The notes: a model not told the origin generated them from the sequence alone. A stretch of DNA of 64,000 nucleotides from Paenibacillus amylolyticus (GCF_001570725.1 NZ_BCNV01000001.1:62001-126000); one strand, 5' to 3'. Shown: positions 45,656-55,122, counted from the stretch's first letter. Numbers and translations: made by a program.

Positions 45656-46633
45656 TTGGAAAAGTTGAGCAATGTGAAGAGGTTTAAGTGGAAACGGTTG
45701 GCTTTACCGGCATTACTTGTGATGGTATTACTACTGGCAGGTCAGTCAAAAGCGTTGGCGGCGTTCTGGAATCTGACCGGAGATACCGCCGTTCATGATC
45801 CGTCGATTATCAAAGAGGGAAGCTCGTGGTACACCTTTTCAACCGGCCCAGGTATTCAGGTATTGAAATCGGATAATGGATCGTCCTGGTATCGTGTTCC
45901 ACAAATCTTTTTAAGTAAACCATCCTGGTGGGCTTCTGCTGTTCCGGGACAAAGTGGATTGGATGTATGGGCACCAGACGTAGAGCAGTATAACGGAAAA
46001 GTATGGCTCTATTATTCCATCTCCACCTTTGGCTCCAATCGGTCTGCGATTGGTCTTGCGTCTGCCAACAGCATTGGAGCAGGGCAGTGGAAGGACGAAG
46101 GATTGGTGCTTCAGACTACGACCGCCAATAATTATAATGCGATTGATCCGAATCTGGTCATTGATGCTTCAGGCAACCCATGGCTGGCCTTCGGTTCTTT
46201 CTGGAGCGGTCTGAAGATTGTCAAGCTGGACAAAAACACGATGAAACCGACAGGAAGCATAACTTCCATTGCTGCGCGTCCGAATAACGGGGGGGCTATT
46301 GAAGGACCAAGTGTTGTATATCGTGGCGGATACTATTACCTGTTTGCTTCAATCGATTCTTGCTGCCAAGGGGTAAACAGTACCTACAAAATGGTCTATG
46401 GGCGTTCGACGAGTATTACAGGCCCTTATGTGGATAAAAACGGAGTGAATATGCTGAATGGCGGCGGAACGATATTGGATACAGGCAACGTGAAATGGAA
46501 AGGTCCAGGTGGTCAGGACGTGTACAACGGCAATGTCATTGCACGACACGCCTATGATGCAGAGGATAATGGCAATCCGAAATTGCTGATTAATGACTTG
46601 CTGTGGGACGCGAATGGCTGGCCGATGTATTGA
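45656..46633 (+). CDS. abnA: Secreted endo-1,5-alpha-L-arabinanase, GH43
   Basis: 325 aa from a probable TTG at 45656, six bases after GGTGGAG; GTG at 45644 is the alternative. A signal peptide ends near ALA-AF (about 36). GH43 residues are Asp48 in AVHDPSII, Asp in NAIDPNLVIDASGNPWLAFG and Glu in GAIEGPSVVYRGGYY. Length and motifs agree with AbnA-type arabinanases, which cut the arabinan backbone outside the cell. It is followed by the transporter operon, which has its own promoter. Confidence 0.93.
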   Translation: MEKLSNVKRFKWKRLALPALLVMVLLLAGQSKALAAFWNLTGDTAVHDPSIIKEGSSWYTFSTGPGIQVLKSDNGSSWYRVPQIFLSKPSWWASAVPGQSGLDVWAPDVEQYNGKVWLYYSISTFGSNRSAIGLASANSIGAGQWKDEGLVLQTTTANNYNAIDPNLVIDASGNPWLAFGSFWSGLKIVKLDKNTMKPTGSITSIAARPNNGGAIEGPSVVYRGGYYYLFASIDSCCQGVNSTYKMVYGRSTSITGPYVDKNGVNMLNGGGTILDTGNVKWKGPGGQDVYNGNVIARHAYDAEDNGNPKLLINDLLWDANGWPMY

Positions 46634-46654
46634 TTTATTTTAGATAAATATAAA
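46634..46654. promoter_or_regulatory. Operator-like 21-mer, copy 2
   Basis: TTTAT-N11-ATAAA directly after the arabinanase stop codon, 16 bp before the -35 box of the transporter operon. It matches copy 1 at 19 of 21 positions. A further TTTTATAAAA dyad follows at 46659-46668. Confidence 0.5.
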
Positions 46655-46670
46655 ATGTTTTATAAAAGTG

Positions 46671-46698
46671 TTGACTAAAGTGATCTGGATTTGATAAA
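46671..46698 (+). promoter_or_regulatory. Promoter of the arabino-oligosaccharide transporter operon
   Basis: -35 TTGACT (46671-46676) and a weak -10 GATAAA (46693-46698), spacer 16. Confidence 0.5.
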
Positions 46699-46765
46699 TT
46701 TAACAACAGAAATCCTATTTCATCCAATTGAATACGGTTACAAATCCAGATCAGGAGGGGTTCAG

Positions 46766-48109
46766 ATGGTAAAGAAAAAGAATTGGGTCACATTTATGCT
46801 TCTTATGCTGGTAAGTGCGCTGGTACTTGCGGGCTGCGGAGGAGGCAGCGGTGCAAGTGGGGACAAGGAGTTAACATTTATGTTCCGCGGCGGTACAGAC
46901 GAGCAGAAAGCATACCAGGCGGTGGTCAAGAAATTCGAAGAAGATCATCCGGGTGTGAAAGTCAAAATTATTGTAACGGCTGCGGATCAATATGCAACCA
47001 AGCTGAGAGCGGCAATTACAGGCAACAGCTTGCCTGACGTATTCTACATCAATCCGGGCGATGTGAAAGCGTATGTGAACAGCAATGTGCTGATGAACCT
47101 CACATCGTATATTGAAAATAATCCGGATGTTGATCTTGATAATATCTGGAAATACGGCGTGGATCTGTATCGTTATGACGGACAAATGGCAGGCCAAGGT
47201 GATATCTACGGTATGCCGAAAGATTTGGGGCCATTTGCACTGGGCTACAACAAGACTTTGTTTGAAAAAGAGGGCATTCCATTCCCTGACACGGATAAAC
47301 CATATACATGGGAAGAGTTCATCAAGGTGAACCAGCAAGCGACCAAGGATACCAATGGAGACGGTAAACCGGATGTATACGGTACTGGATTCAACGTACA
47401 GTGGGCACTGCAATCCTTTGTATGGAGCAACGGTGGCGACTGGTTGGATGAAACCAAAACAAAGGTAACGATTGACGACCCGAAATTCGCTGAAGCACTG
47501 CAGTTCTTCGCGGATATGCAAAACGTATACAAAATCACACCTTCTATTGAGGAAGCGCAAACATTGGATACGTACCAACGCTGGATGAAAGGTGAAATGG
47601 CTTTCTTCCCTGTAGGTCCATGGGATATGAGTACATTTGAAAAACTGCCTTTCGATTATGATTTGTTGCCTTTCCCTGCGGGATCGACTGGCAAATCGGC
47701 AACGTGGATCGGCTCTCTGGGCATTGGGGTATCGGCGAAAACGAAATATCCGGAAGAAGCCGCAGCATTGGTGAACTACCTTACGGCTTCGAAGGAAGGC
47801 ATGCAGCAACTGGTAGATGCCAAGGTACAAATCCCGAACTTGCTTGATATGGCAGACGAGTGGGCCAAAGATACATCCACGAAACTAGCCAACAAGCAAG
47901 AATTCATTGACATCGTAGAGGATTACGGCCGGGCTCTGCCAGGTAACTACACGTACAATGCGGAATGGTATGACCTGTTCTTCACGGACATTCAGCCGGT
48001 ATTGGATGGCAAGATTACAGCCGCAGATTATGTGAAGCAGCAGCAGCCGAAAATGCAGAAGCTGCTCGACAAAGCGGTTGAACAGGAAAAGAAATCTCAG
48101 AATAAGTAG
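46766..48109 (+). CDS. Lipoprotein sugar-binding protein, AraN-like
   Basis: 447 aa from the ATG at 46766 after AGGAGGGG; the longer frame from 46691 has no ribosome binding site. Lipobox LVLAGC at about 21-26, then a Gly/Ser linker and a family 1 solute-binding domain with [13 protein letters not shown] at its start. The order with two permeases and GH43 genes corresponds to AraN-P-Q importers of arabino-oligosaccharides. The binding specificity is inferred from context. Confidence 0.88.
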   Translation: MVKKKNWVTFMLLMLVSALVLAGCGGGSGASGDKELTFMFRGGTDEQKAYQAVVKKFEEDHPGVKVKIIVTAADQYATKLRAAITGNSLPDVFYINPGDVKAYVNSNVLMNLTSYIENNPDVDLDNIWKYGVDLYRYDGQMAGQGDIYGMPKDLGPFALGYNKTLFEKEGIPFPDTDKPYTWEEFIKVNQQATKDTNGDGKPDVYGTGFNVQWALQSFVWSNGGDWLDETKTKVTIDDPKFAEALQFFADMQNVYKITPSIEEAQTLDTYQRWMKGEMAFFPVGPWDMSTFEKLPFDYDLLPFPAGSTGKSATWIGSLGIGVSAKTKYPEEAAALVNYLTASKEGMQQLVDAKVQIPNLLDMADEWAKDTSTKLANKQEFIDIVEDYGRALPGNYTYNAEWYDLFFTDIQPVLDGKITAADYVKQQQPKMQKLLDKAVEQEKKSQNK

Positions 48110-48120
48110 ATAGGAAAAGG

Positions 48121-48246
48121 CGATGCCGGCGGTCAGCAATCATGCTGCTGGCATCGTTCTTATTGGAGCTTATTGGAGCTTATTGGATTCCATACGGGCA
48201 TGTGGCATTCGTTGATCGACAAGGCTCAATCGACGGATGCCACATG
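48121..48246 (+). promoter_or_regulatory. Intercistronic hairpins and short tandem repeat
   Basis: Between the binding-protein and permease genes, CGATGCC pairs with GGCATCG (48121-48156). A 10-bp unit TATTGGAGCT then repeats 2.7 times (48161-48187). A second stem, CATGTGGCATTCG with CGGATGCCACATG, spans 48199-48246. Such stems often terminate part of the transcripts or protect the upstream mRNA, giving excess binding protein over permease. Confidence 0.55.
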
Positions 48247-48273
48247 CTGATACTAGAAACAGGGGTGAACACC

Positions 48274-49164
48274 GTGATTACGAAATCGAGTTTGTATCGA
48301 AAAGAGATGCTCTACGGATATCTGTTTATTTTACCTCCGATTCTTGGGTTGCTAATCTTTGTCATGTTCCCGTTCCTCTATTCCCTCTATGGTTCCTTTA
48401 CCGATTGGGATGGACTGGGACAGATGAATTTTATCGGTTTGGCCAACTTCAAGGATCTGCTCACGGATGACCTCTTCTACAAAGCGATGTTTAATACATT
48501 CTTCCTGATGCTCGGTATTCCGATTGGTCTGTTGCTCGCGCTGTTGCTGGCAATGGGTCTGAATCGTAAAATTCCCGGCACAACGACATTCCGTGTGATC
48601 TATTACATTCCGGTTATTTCTTCCCTCGCTGCGGTGTCCATCATGTGGAACTGGGCATATAACGGGGATTACGGTCTGGTTAATCAGTTCCTTGACCTGT
48701 TTGGTATCAAGGGTCCAAACTGGCTCGCGAATAAAGACACGGTCAAACCCGCTCTAATTATTATGACGATATGGAAAGGTCTCGGATACACGATGTTATT
48801 GTACTTGGCGGCACTGCAAAGTGTATCACGTACATACTACGAAGCGGCTGAGCTGGATGGAGCCAATGGATTCCAAATCTTCCGCAACATCACTTGGCCT
48901 ATGGTGAAGCCAGTTACCTTTTTCCTCATTGTTACAAATATCATTGGTGGTTCCCAGATCTTCACTGAGATGAACATTATGACGCCTACGGGTGGTCCTG
49001 AATATTCTTCCGCATCAATCGTCTTCTACATTTGGCAGAAAGCCTTCAGTAACTTGCAGATGGGTTATGCCTCAGCGATGGCCATGATTCTGGGTATTTT
49101 CATTTTTGTCATTACCTTGGTGCAATTCAAAATGAACGAAAAATCAGCCTATGATGGGGATTGA
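48274..49164 (+). CDS. Sugar ABC transporter permease, AraP-like
   Basis: 296 aa from a GTG at 48274, six bases after AGGGGTGA; the long upstream frame crosses the hairpin region. Six helices, with EAAELDGANGFQIF in the ATPase-contact loop. It belongs to the MalF/UgpA-type permeases and pairs with the next gene. The ATPase is encoded elsewhere. Confidence 0.9.
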   Translation: MITKSSLYRKEMLYGYLFILPPILGLLIFVMFPFLYSLYGSFTDWDGLGQMNFIGLANFKDLLTDDLFYKAMFNTFFLMLGIPIGLLLALLLAMGLNRKIPGTTTFRVIYYIPVISSLAAVSIMWNWAYNGDYGLVNQFLDLFGIKGPNWLANKDTVKPALIIMTIWKGLGYTMLLYLAALQSVSRTYYEAAELDGANGFQIFRNITWPMVKPVTFFLIVTNIIGGSQIFTEMNIMTPTGGPEYSSASIVFYIWQKAFSNLQMGYASAMAMILGIFIFVITLVQFKMNEKSAYDGD

Positions 49165-49190
49165 TTGTCAAGGAAAGGAGTGAACCAGAG

Positions 49191-50033
49191 ATGTCTTACA
49201 GTCAAAAGAGGAAATTAACGAACTCGATCATCTTTATCGTACTCGCGATCGGTGCGATTGCGATGATTGCACCACTGATCTGGATGCTGTCCACTTCATT
49301 GAAGGAGAAGCAAGATGTGTTCGCGCTTCCGCCTGTGTGGATACCTGAAGTATTCCAATTTGGTAAGTATAAAGAAATCTGGGAAGCTGGTCCGCTGCTC
49401 AGCGGGATCAAAAACAGCCTTATTGTTGCGGTGAGTGTAACGGTGGTGGGTACGTTTACGTCCAGTATCGCTGCCTTTGCCTTTGCCAAATTAAGATTCC
49501 CGCACAAAAACAAGCTGTTTCTCGCGTTGTTAGCATCCATGATGATTCCTTATCCGACAGTCATGATCCCGCAATTCATCATGTTCGCGAAGCTGGGCTG
49601 GGTGGATACGCTGTTGCCACTGATCGTTCCAGGTCTGTTCGGTAACGTAATCATGATCTTCTTCCTTCGTCAATACCTGCTTAGTGTACCTGATGCGATT
49701 ATTGAGGCGGCCAAGATTGATGGAAGTTCCTACTTCCGCTTGTACTCCAGTATTACGTTCCCGCTCATCAAACCTGCGATTGCTGCACAGTTGATTCTCT
49801 GGTTCATGGGCATCTGGAACGATTATCTGGCACCGATTATCTATCTGAATTCACCAGAGAAGCAGACGTTACAGCTGGTTATCGCGAACTTCAACGCGAC
49901 GTATGCGATTCAAACCGATTACCCACTTATTATGGCGGCGTCCATTGTAGCCCTGTTGCCGGTATTAATCATCTTCCTGATCTTCCAGAAGCAGATTATT
50001 GAATCGGTTGCCATTTCGGGAGTGAAGGGATGA
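49191..50033 (+). CDS. Sugar ABC transporter permease, AraQ-like
   Basis: 280 aa from the ATG at 49191, after AAAGGAG. Six helices with EAAKIDGSSYFRLY as the ATPase-contact loop. MalG/UgpE type. Its TGA overlaps the next gene's ATG by 4 bp, so it is coupled to the GH43 lipoprotein. Confidence 0.92.
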   Translation: MSYSQKRKLTNSIIFIVLAIGAIAMIAPLIWMLSTSLKEKQDVFALPPVWIPEVFQFGKYKEIWEAGPLLSGIKNSLIVAVSVTVVGTFTSSIAAFAFAKLRFPHKNKLFLALLASMMIPYPTVMIPQFIMFAKLGWVDTLLPLIVPGLFGNVIMIFFLRQYLLSVPDAIIEAAKIDGSSYFRLYSSITFPLIKPAIAAQLILWFMGIWNDYLAPIIYLNSPEKQTLQLVIANFNATYAIQTDYPLIMAASIVALLPVLIIFLIFQKQIIESVAISGVKG

Positions 50034-51511
50034 ATCAGCGGAAGAGATTCCGAGGGTGGACATTTTCGAAGAGAGGGGTTGTTGCTTCCATGTTGCTGAT
50101 GCTGATTGTTGGAGCTACGGGTTGTTCTGGAGAAGGAGCAGGAGAAACGGTGTCCCGTCCCGTCTTTCCTGAAGCTCCTCAAGATACTCAGTTGTATGAC
50201 ACTTCCATTTTGGACGATGAATCACGCTGGACGGTGAACAATGCGCATGATCCAGCTATTATCAAAACCGATCAGGGCTACTACGTCTATTCCACAGACG
50301 TTCGTGTAGCAGGAGAAGCGAAACCCGGTGTCATGGTACGAAAATCAGATGATCTGATTAACTGGACATGGGTAGGTCAGGCTCTGTCCGGTATTCCGCA
50401 AGAAGCGCTGGATTGGACAGGTGCAGTCAATCTGTGGGCACCGGATGTGATCCAGGCTGGCGATACCTATCGGATGTACTATTCGGCTTCTTCTTTTGGC
50501 AGTACCCAGTCGGCCATTGGTCTTCAGACATCCTCATCTCCCGAAGGTCCATGGACTGATGAAGGACTGGTTGTGAAAACTTCTGCGAATGAACAGGACA
50601 AATTAAATGCTATTGATGCTAATCCCATCGTAGATGCCGAGGGCAATTCGTGGATGGTATATGGTTCATTCTTTGACGGAATCTACATTTCGCCACTTGA
50701 TCCAGACACCGGGAAATTCAAGGACGAGGGTTATGGTACACGCATTGCCGCTCGGGATCGTGCTACCGAAGAAGGTGCAGTCGAAGGTCCTTACATTGTG
50801 TATAACCCGGAGTTCAAAAAATATTATCTGTTCGTCTCCTATGATTCCTTATTCGAGGACTATAACGTGCGGGTTGCGCGTGCTGATTCAATCACAGGAC
50901 CGTATACGGACATAAACGGCATGAACATGCTGGATACCGAGCATCTGCCGCAATATGAGATCGGCACCAAAATTCTGGGCGGGTATCGCTTCACCGAAGG
51001 TGAGGGCTGGGTTGCCCCCGGACATAACTCCGTTCTGAAGGACGGAGAAGATTATTACATCGTGCATCATGCACGGGGTGAGACGGATAAAAACTGGCCA
51101 TATCTGCATGTACGCAAAATGTTATGGACCAAGGACGGATGGCCTGTGGTTTCACCCGAACGTTACGCCGGTGAGAAAGCACAGGACATTCCGAAGTCCA
51201 TGATTGCCGGGGAGTGGGAAGGCATGGCGCTTGACCCGTCCGTAGACGGGCAAATTCAGGCCGTGCCATATACCCTAACGGGCAACGGTAAAATTCAAAG
51301 CAAAGACGGTTCAGGAACCTGGACGTTTGATGGTAAACAAACATTGACACTAAAGTGGAAAGAAAGCCCATGGGGCGGAGCTTCCACGGAAGAGCTGCAA
51401 CTGCTGCCGTCCTGGGACTGGGAGCGAAGCCAGCCGGCACTCGTAGTGACAGGCCTCGATGACCACGGCGTGGCGGTCTGGGGCAAGCAGATCAGCGCAG
51501 CTGAGGAGTAA
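50030..51511 (+). CDS. Lipoprotein GH43 arabinanase, Abn2-like
   Basis: 493 aa. Lipobox VGATGC (Cys near 32) anchors the enzyme to the outer face. The GH43 propeller has Asp in NNAHDPAIIKTD, Asp in NAIDANPIVDAEGNSWM and Glu in GAVEGPYIVY. A calcium-site His lies in VAPGHNSVLKDG. The extra C-terminal beta domain (about 390-490) is as in the two-domain arabinanase Abn2. It should release small arabino-oligosaccharides beside the transporter. The ATG overlaps the permease stop. It is followed by the structured repeat region. Confidence 0.9.
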   Translation: MNQRKRFRGWTFSKRGVVASMLLMLIVGATGCSGEGAGETVSRPVFPEAPQDTQLYDTSILDDESRWTVNNAHDPAIIKTDQGYYVYSTDVRVAGEAKPGVMVRKSDDLINWTWVGQALSGIPQEALDWTGAVNLWAPDVIQAGDTYRMYYSASSFGSTQSAIGLQTSSSPEGPWTDEGLVVKTSANEQDKLNAIDANPIVDAEGNSWMVYGSFFDGIYISPLDPDTGKFKDEGYGTRIAARDRATEEGAVEGPYIVYNPEFKKYYLFVSYDSLFEDYNVRVARADSITGPYTDINGMNMLDTEHLPQYEIGTKILGGYRFTEGEGWVAPGHNSVLKDGEDYYIVHHARGETDKNWPYLHVRKMLWTKDGWPVVSPERYAGEKAQDIPKSMIAGEWEGMALDPSVDGQIQAVPYTLTGNGKIQSKDGSGTWTFDGKQTLTLKWKESPWGGASTEELQLLPSWDWERSQPALVVTGLDDHGVAVWGKQISAAEE

Positions 51512-51518
51512 GGGGACG

Positions 51519-51710
51519 CCCAGCGAGCGCGAAAAGCGAGCTTCTGCTCCGAAGGTGCACAAGCAGTGAGGGGGAGGAAGGAGCCGAAGGAGCGAGTTTG
51601 GCATTCGATTTCAACCGCCAGAAGCGGGTGGAAAAAGAAATCGGAGGACAAGAGAGCCCCAAGGCCCTACCACCCCCGAACGTCCGCTGTGCACCACAAA
51701 GCTGGCCTGT
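51519..51710 (+). repeat. Structured repeat, R copy 1
   Basis: About 190 bp, starting eight bases after the GH43 stop codon. It shares its whole length with 51876-52070 and 52173-52350. Landmarks are CCCAGCGAGCGCG at the start, GTGAGGGGGAGGAAGGAGCC, a CGATTTC...GAAATCG hairpin and CCCCCGAACGTCCGCTG near the end. It is richer in G and C than the flanking genes. Any coding potential looks accidental (see 51876). Confidence 0.85.
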
Positions 51711-51799
51711 TAAGGTGTGCTAACGCCAAGGTATTACAGCCTTTAGACATTTAAGATGCATCTGTGCTGGCCTATGTCTGAGGCCAATTTGCACTAAAT

Positions 51800-52070
51800 A
51801 TGGGGAGAGTCGACCGTGCGAAGCGGTCGACCCCATAAAACCGAGCCAAAAATAAGGCTTGGAGTGAGGCTGTAACCCAGCGAGCGCGGAAAGAGCGAGC
51901 TACTGCTCTAAGGGTGCACAAGCAGTGAGGGGGAGGAAGGAGCCGCAGGAGCGAGTTTGGCATCCGATTTCAACCGCCTAGAGCGGTGGAAAGAGAAATC
52001 GGAGGACAAGAGAGCCCCAAGGCCCTGCCACCCCCGAACGTCCGCTGAGCATGACCACAAAGCTGGCCTA
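51800..52070 (+). repeat. Structured repeat, L+R copy 2
   Basis: The L part (51800-51875) holds two strong hairpins: ATGGGG-AGA-GTCGACC with GGTCGAC-CCCAT, and CCGAGCC with GGCTTGG. The R part (51876-52070) is copy 2 of the 190-bp block. Its forward frame contains an in-frame TAG that is absent from copies 1 and 3. Copy-to-copy differences fall in loops or keep pairing, for instance GGCTTGG versus GGCTCGG. Confidence 0.85.
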
Positions 52071-52096
52071 TAGCTCGGCGGCCAGCACAGCATTAC

Positions 52097-52350
52097 ATGG
52101 GGAGAGTCGACCAAGCGAAGCGGTCGACCCCATAAAACCGAGCCAAAAATAAGGCTCGGAGTGAGGTTGTAACCCAGCGAGCGCGAAAAGAGCGAGCTAC
52201 TGAACCAAAGGTGCACAAGCAGTGAGGGGGAGGAAGGAGCCGCAGGAGCGAGTTTGGCATTCGATTTCAACCGCCAGAAGCGGTGGAAAAAAGAAATCGG
52301 AGGACAAGAGAGCACCAAGGCCATGCCACCCCCGAACGTCCGCTGTGCAC
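52097..52350 (+). repeat. Structured repeat, L+R copy 3
   Basis: L (52097-52172) and R (52173-52350) repeat copy 2 with an exact 297-bp offset for both parts. The GTCGACC/GGTCGAC stem is kept while its loop changes (GTGCGAAGC versus AAGCGAAGC). Copy 3 ends 82 bp before the next GH43 start. Confidence 0.85.
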
Positions 52351-52432
52351 TCAAATAGCTCTTCTCTTTTCTGCATCGCACACACATTCCCAACTCCGAG
52401 CCGCCACACACATTTGAAAGGGGAGCATTCCC

Positions 52433-53413
52433 ATGACTGATTCCATTACATTTACTAATCCTATCCTGGAGCAGCGTGCTGATCCGTGGGTGTACCGTCA
52501 TACGGACGGTTACTATTACTTTTCCGCATCCGTACCAGCCTTTGACCGGATTGAGATTCGGCGAGCAGAGACATTGGAAGGATTAAGAGATGCCGAGCCT
52601 GTAACGGCTTGGACCAAGCGTGACACAGGGCCAATGAGTGCCAACATCTGGGCACCGGAAATTCATTTTATCGATGGCAAATGGTACATACATTACGCTG
52701 CGGCTCACACCAGTGAGACCAACGAAGGCCTGTTCGATCATCGGATGTATGTTCTGGAGAACGATTCTGCGAATCCACTTGAAGGAGAGTGGGTAGAAAA
52801 AGGGCAGATTTACACCCGGTGGGAATCATTCGCGCTGGATGCAACGACCTTTCAACATAAGGGAATCCGCTATCTGGTGTGGGCGCAGAAAGATCCTGAT
52901 ATTGTGGGCAACTCGAACTTGTACATTTCCGAGATGGAAAACCCGTGGACGCTACGCGGTGAACAGGTCATGATCTCTACGCCAGAGTACGATTGGGAGA
53001 TCATCGGCTTTAAGGTCAATGAAGGAGCAGCCGTGATGCACCGAAATGGAAGAGTGTTTATCGGCTACTCAGCCAGCGCGACTGATTACAATTATTGTAT
53101 GGGTCTGCTCACTGCAGATGAAAATGCCGACCTGCTTGATCCGGCAAGCTGGGTAAAATCACCCGAGCCGGTATTCCAGACTTGTGAAGCGAACGGCCAA
53201 TACGGTCCGGGCCATAACAGCTTTACGGTATCACCGGATGGCAAGACCGATATTATGATTTATCATGCGCGTAATTACAAAGACATCGAGGGTGATCCCT
53301 TGTATGATCCGAACCGTCACGCTCGTGCTCAAGTGATTCATTGGCGTGAAGATGGCACACCTGATTTCGGTGTTCCGGCTCCAGATGGCAAAGCAGTAGC
53401 AGAAGCGAAATAA
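52433..53413 (+). CDS. Intracellular GH43 arabinofuranosidase-type glycosidase
   Basis: 326 aa without signal peptide. Propeller residues are Asp17 in EQRADPWVYRHTDG, Asp in SFALDATTFQHKG and Glu in KVNEGAAVMHRNG; a late GPGHNSFTVSPDG carries the conserved His. This GH43 group includes intracellular alpha-L-arabinofuranosidases that finish imported oligosaccharides. Beta-xylosidase activity is possible. The ribosome binding site AAGGGGAG is at ideal spacing. It may be read from the upstream operon through the repeat region or from a promoter within it. Confidence 0.88.
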   Translation: MTDSITFTNPILEQRADPWVYRHTDGYYYFSASVPAFDRIEIRRAETLEGLRDAEPVTAWTKRDTGPMSANIWAPEIHFIDGKWYIHYAAAHTSETNEGLFDHRMYVLENDSANPLEGEWVEKGQIYTRWESFALDATTFQHKGIRYLVWAQKDPDIVGNSNLYISEMENPWTLRGEQVMISTPEYDWEIIGFKVNEGAAVMHRNGRVFIGYSASATDYNYCMGLLTADENADLLDPASWVKSPEPVFQTCEANGQYGPGHNSFTVSPDGKTDIMIYHARNYKDIEGDPLYDPNRHARAQVIHWREDGTPDFGVPAPDGKAVAEAK

Positions 53414-53435
53414 GAGATAGTGAAACCTTAAATAC

Positions 53436-53477
53436 GAGAGCCCTTAGTTAGCGAGTGATGCTGATTAAGGGCTCTTC
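53436..53477 (+). terminator. Terminator of the arabinan operon
   Basis: GAGAGCCCTTA pairs with TAAGGGCTCTT, followed by CTG. The T-run is short. Confidence 0.7.
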
Positions 53478-53608
53478 TGTATGTGAACGATAAGATAGAA
53501 CGGCCTAAGTATCGATGTCTTGGATATAAAACAAAGCAACCACAACGATGATTTTTGCGTATGAGAAAGATACGGATTACGATACACAACCTATTAGGAG
53601 GATCACAT

Positions 53609-54454
53609 ATGGATTCACGCGAAACATTGGACCACGAACTTGAACAGATTTTGAAATGGGAAAAACAACAGAAAGACTTGTTTATATGGGATAAAATCGG
53701 GCGTCTGCCGTTTGCGATGTTGGATAAAGTGATGCCTAAAGCGCTGAAACAGAAAATCGGAGATTCCCTGAATGACGTCGGTCAATATGTACAGAATGGG
53801 GGCAAGTTCCTCGTACAGAAGAAAAAAGTAGCCAAGCTGTTGCAAGAGGAAGCCGAGAAATCCGGTTATTCCATGACGGACACGACTGATCGTCTGGAAC
53901 AGGATGCTGAAGCTGAGGGGACAGCGAAGATTCATAGTGTAGAAAATCTGCCACTTCAGGTGCTGGACCAGGTAGCCGATAACATTACCGAGAGTCGAAC
54001 GAAGTTTGCCGCGGCTCAGGGAGCAGCTACAGGGTTCGGTGGCATTGTAACCATTGCAGCAGATATTCCGATGGTGATGGGGCTTTCTCTGAAGGTACTG
54101 CAGGAGATGGCACTATGTTATGGCTATGATCCCGATGAACCGCTGGAGCGTATCTTTATCGTCAAATGTCTGCAATTCTCTTCCGCCGATATCGTAGGTA
54201 AGAAAGCTATCATTGAAGAACTGGCAGCTTACGATGATCCAGACAAGCCTATTGAAGTGGTATCGCAAATGCAGGGTTGGCGGGAAGTTTTTAACTCCTA
54301 CAGTGAATCCTTTGGTTGGAAGAAATTGTTTCAACTTGTGCCGATTGCCGGCATGGTCTTTGGTTCAGTGAGCAACAAAAATACGATCCGTGATGTAGCT
54401 GAAGCAGGTAAAATGCTGTACAAAAAACGGCTGATCCTTCAGCGTTTGAAATAA
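53609..54454 (+). CDS. EcsC family protein
   Basis: 281 aa from the ATG at 53609, after AGGAGG. The EcsC domain (about 50-260) has helical segments and amphipathic stretches, such as GAATGFGGIVTIAADIPMVM and KLFQLVPIAGMVFGS. The family takes its name from the third gene of the ecs ABC operon, but its function is unknown. No ABC genes lie beside it here. Monocistronic. Confidence 0.85.
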   Translation: MDSRETLDHELEQILKWEKQQKDLFIWDKIGRLPFAMLDKVMPKALKQKIGDSLNDVGQYVQNGGKFLVQKKKVAKLLQEEAEKSGYSMTDTTDRLEQDAEAEGTAKIHSVENLPLQVLDQVADNITESRTKFAAAQGAATGFGGIVTIAADIPMVMGLSLKVLQEMALCYGYDPDEPLERIFIVKCLQFSSADIVGKKAIIEELAAYDDPDKPIEVVSQMQGWREVFNSYSESFGWKKLFQLVPIAGMVFGSVSNKNTIRDVAEAGKMLYKKRLILQRLK

Positions 54455-54512
54455 GGTTACAGAAGAAGTAGTCTTATAGAAGAATATTTATATTGAAAGA
54501 GATGAATCTGAT

Positions 54513-55001
54513 ATGTTAAACAAACAAGGTTTCTATGATCTTTTAGATCGCAACAATATCGTTTACGAGAGTATTGAACATCCCGCAGTATATACGATGG
54601 AGGAAATATTCTCTTATCAGATTCCACATACAGAACATATCGTTAAAAATCTGTTTCTGCGTGATGACAAGAAGCGCAACTATTATCTAGTAACGATTGC
54701 TGGAACGAAGTCAGTTGATTTGAGAAGTTTAGGCGAAAAGATACCTAGCCGCAAACTCAGTTTTGCGAGTGAAAAGGATTTGTTGGAGTTACTCGGATTG
54801 GAAAAAGGGCATGTTAACCCTATGGGGGTTCTTAATAATGTTCAGAAGAACGTAACCGTCGTCTTTGACAAGGATCTAGTCGGTCAAAAAATAGGAATTC
54901 ATCCCATGGAAAATACGGCGACGGTATTCCTTGAATTTGAAGATGTGAAGGAATTGATTACTGCTCATGGCAGCAGCGTTGTCATGTGTGACGTGGAATA
55001 A
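54513..55001 (+). CDS. Prolyl-tRNA deacylase, ProX/YbaK family
   Basis: 162 aa. The YbaK/ProRS-associated fold has YESIEHPAVYTMEE, then HIVKNLFLRDDKKRNYYLV and SFASEKDLLELLGLEKGHV. This is the pattern of stand-alone trans-editing enzymes that hydrolyse Ala-tRNA(Pro). The loop LGLEKGHVNPMG and the Lys of KNLFL match the substrate pocket. The ribosome binding site (AAAGAG) is modest. Monocistronic. Confidence 0.88.
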   Translation: MLNKQGFYDLLDRNNIVYESIEHPAVYTMEEIFSYQIPHTEHIVKNLFLRDDKKRNYYLVTIAGTKSVDLRSLGEKIPSRKLSFASEKDLLELLGLEKGHVNPMGVLNNVQKNVTVVFDKDLVGQKIGIHPMENTATVFLEFEDVKELITAHGSSVVMCDVE

Positions 55002-55037
55002 ACGGTTGAAGCTAAATTCGAGAAAAACAAATATATC

Positions 55038-55086
55038 AAAAGGGTTCCTGCCGCTCTGTAAATACAGAGTTGGAGGGAACCCTTTT
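55038..55086. terminator. Bidirectional terminator
   Basis: AAAAGGGTTCC pairs with GGAACCCTTTT around an inner CTCTGTA/TACAGAG stem, between convergent genes. Confidence 0.88.
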
Positions 55087-55122
55087 GTTGTGGTTAGACT
55101 TTTTATTTACTACAAATGTAGG

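Noticed and set aside
46871..47830. 319-aa antisense frame
   Set aside because: Shadow of the AraN-like gene; no ribosome binding site and implausible composition.
51519..52350. CRISPR-like array
   Set aside because: Units are about 190-300 bp and tandem, with no short direct repeats, unique spacers or cas genes.
51566..52440. Forward and reverse ORFs within the structured repeat region
   Set aside because: They follow the repeat units, one copy carries an in-frame stop, and none has a convincing start context beyond the repeat's purine-rich tract.
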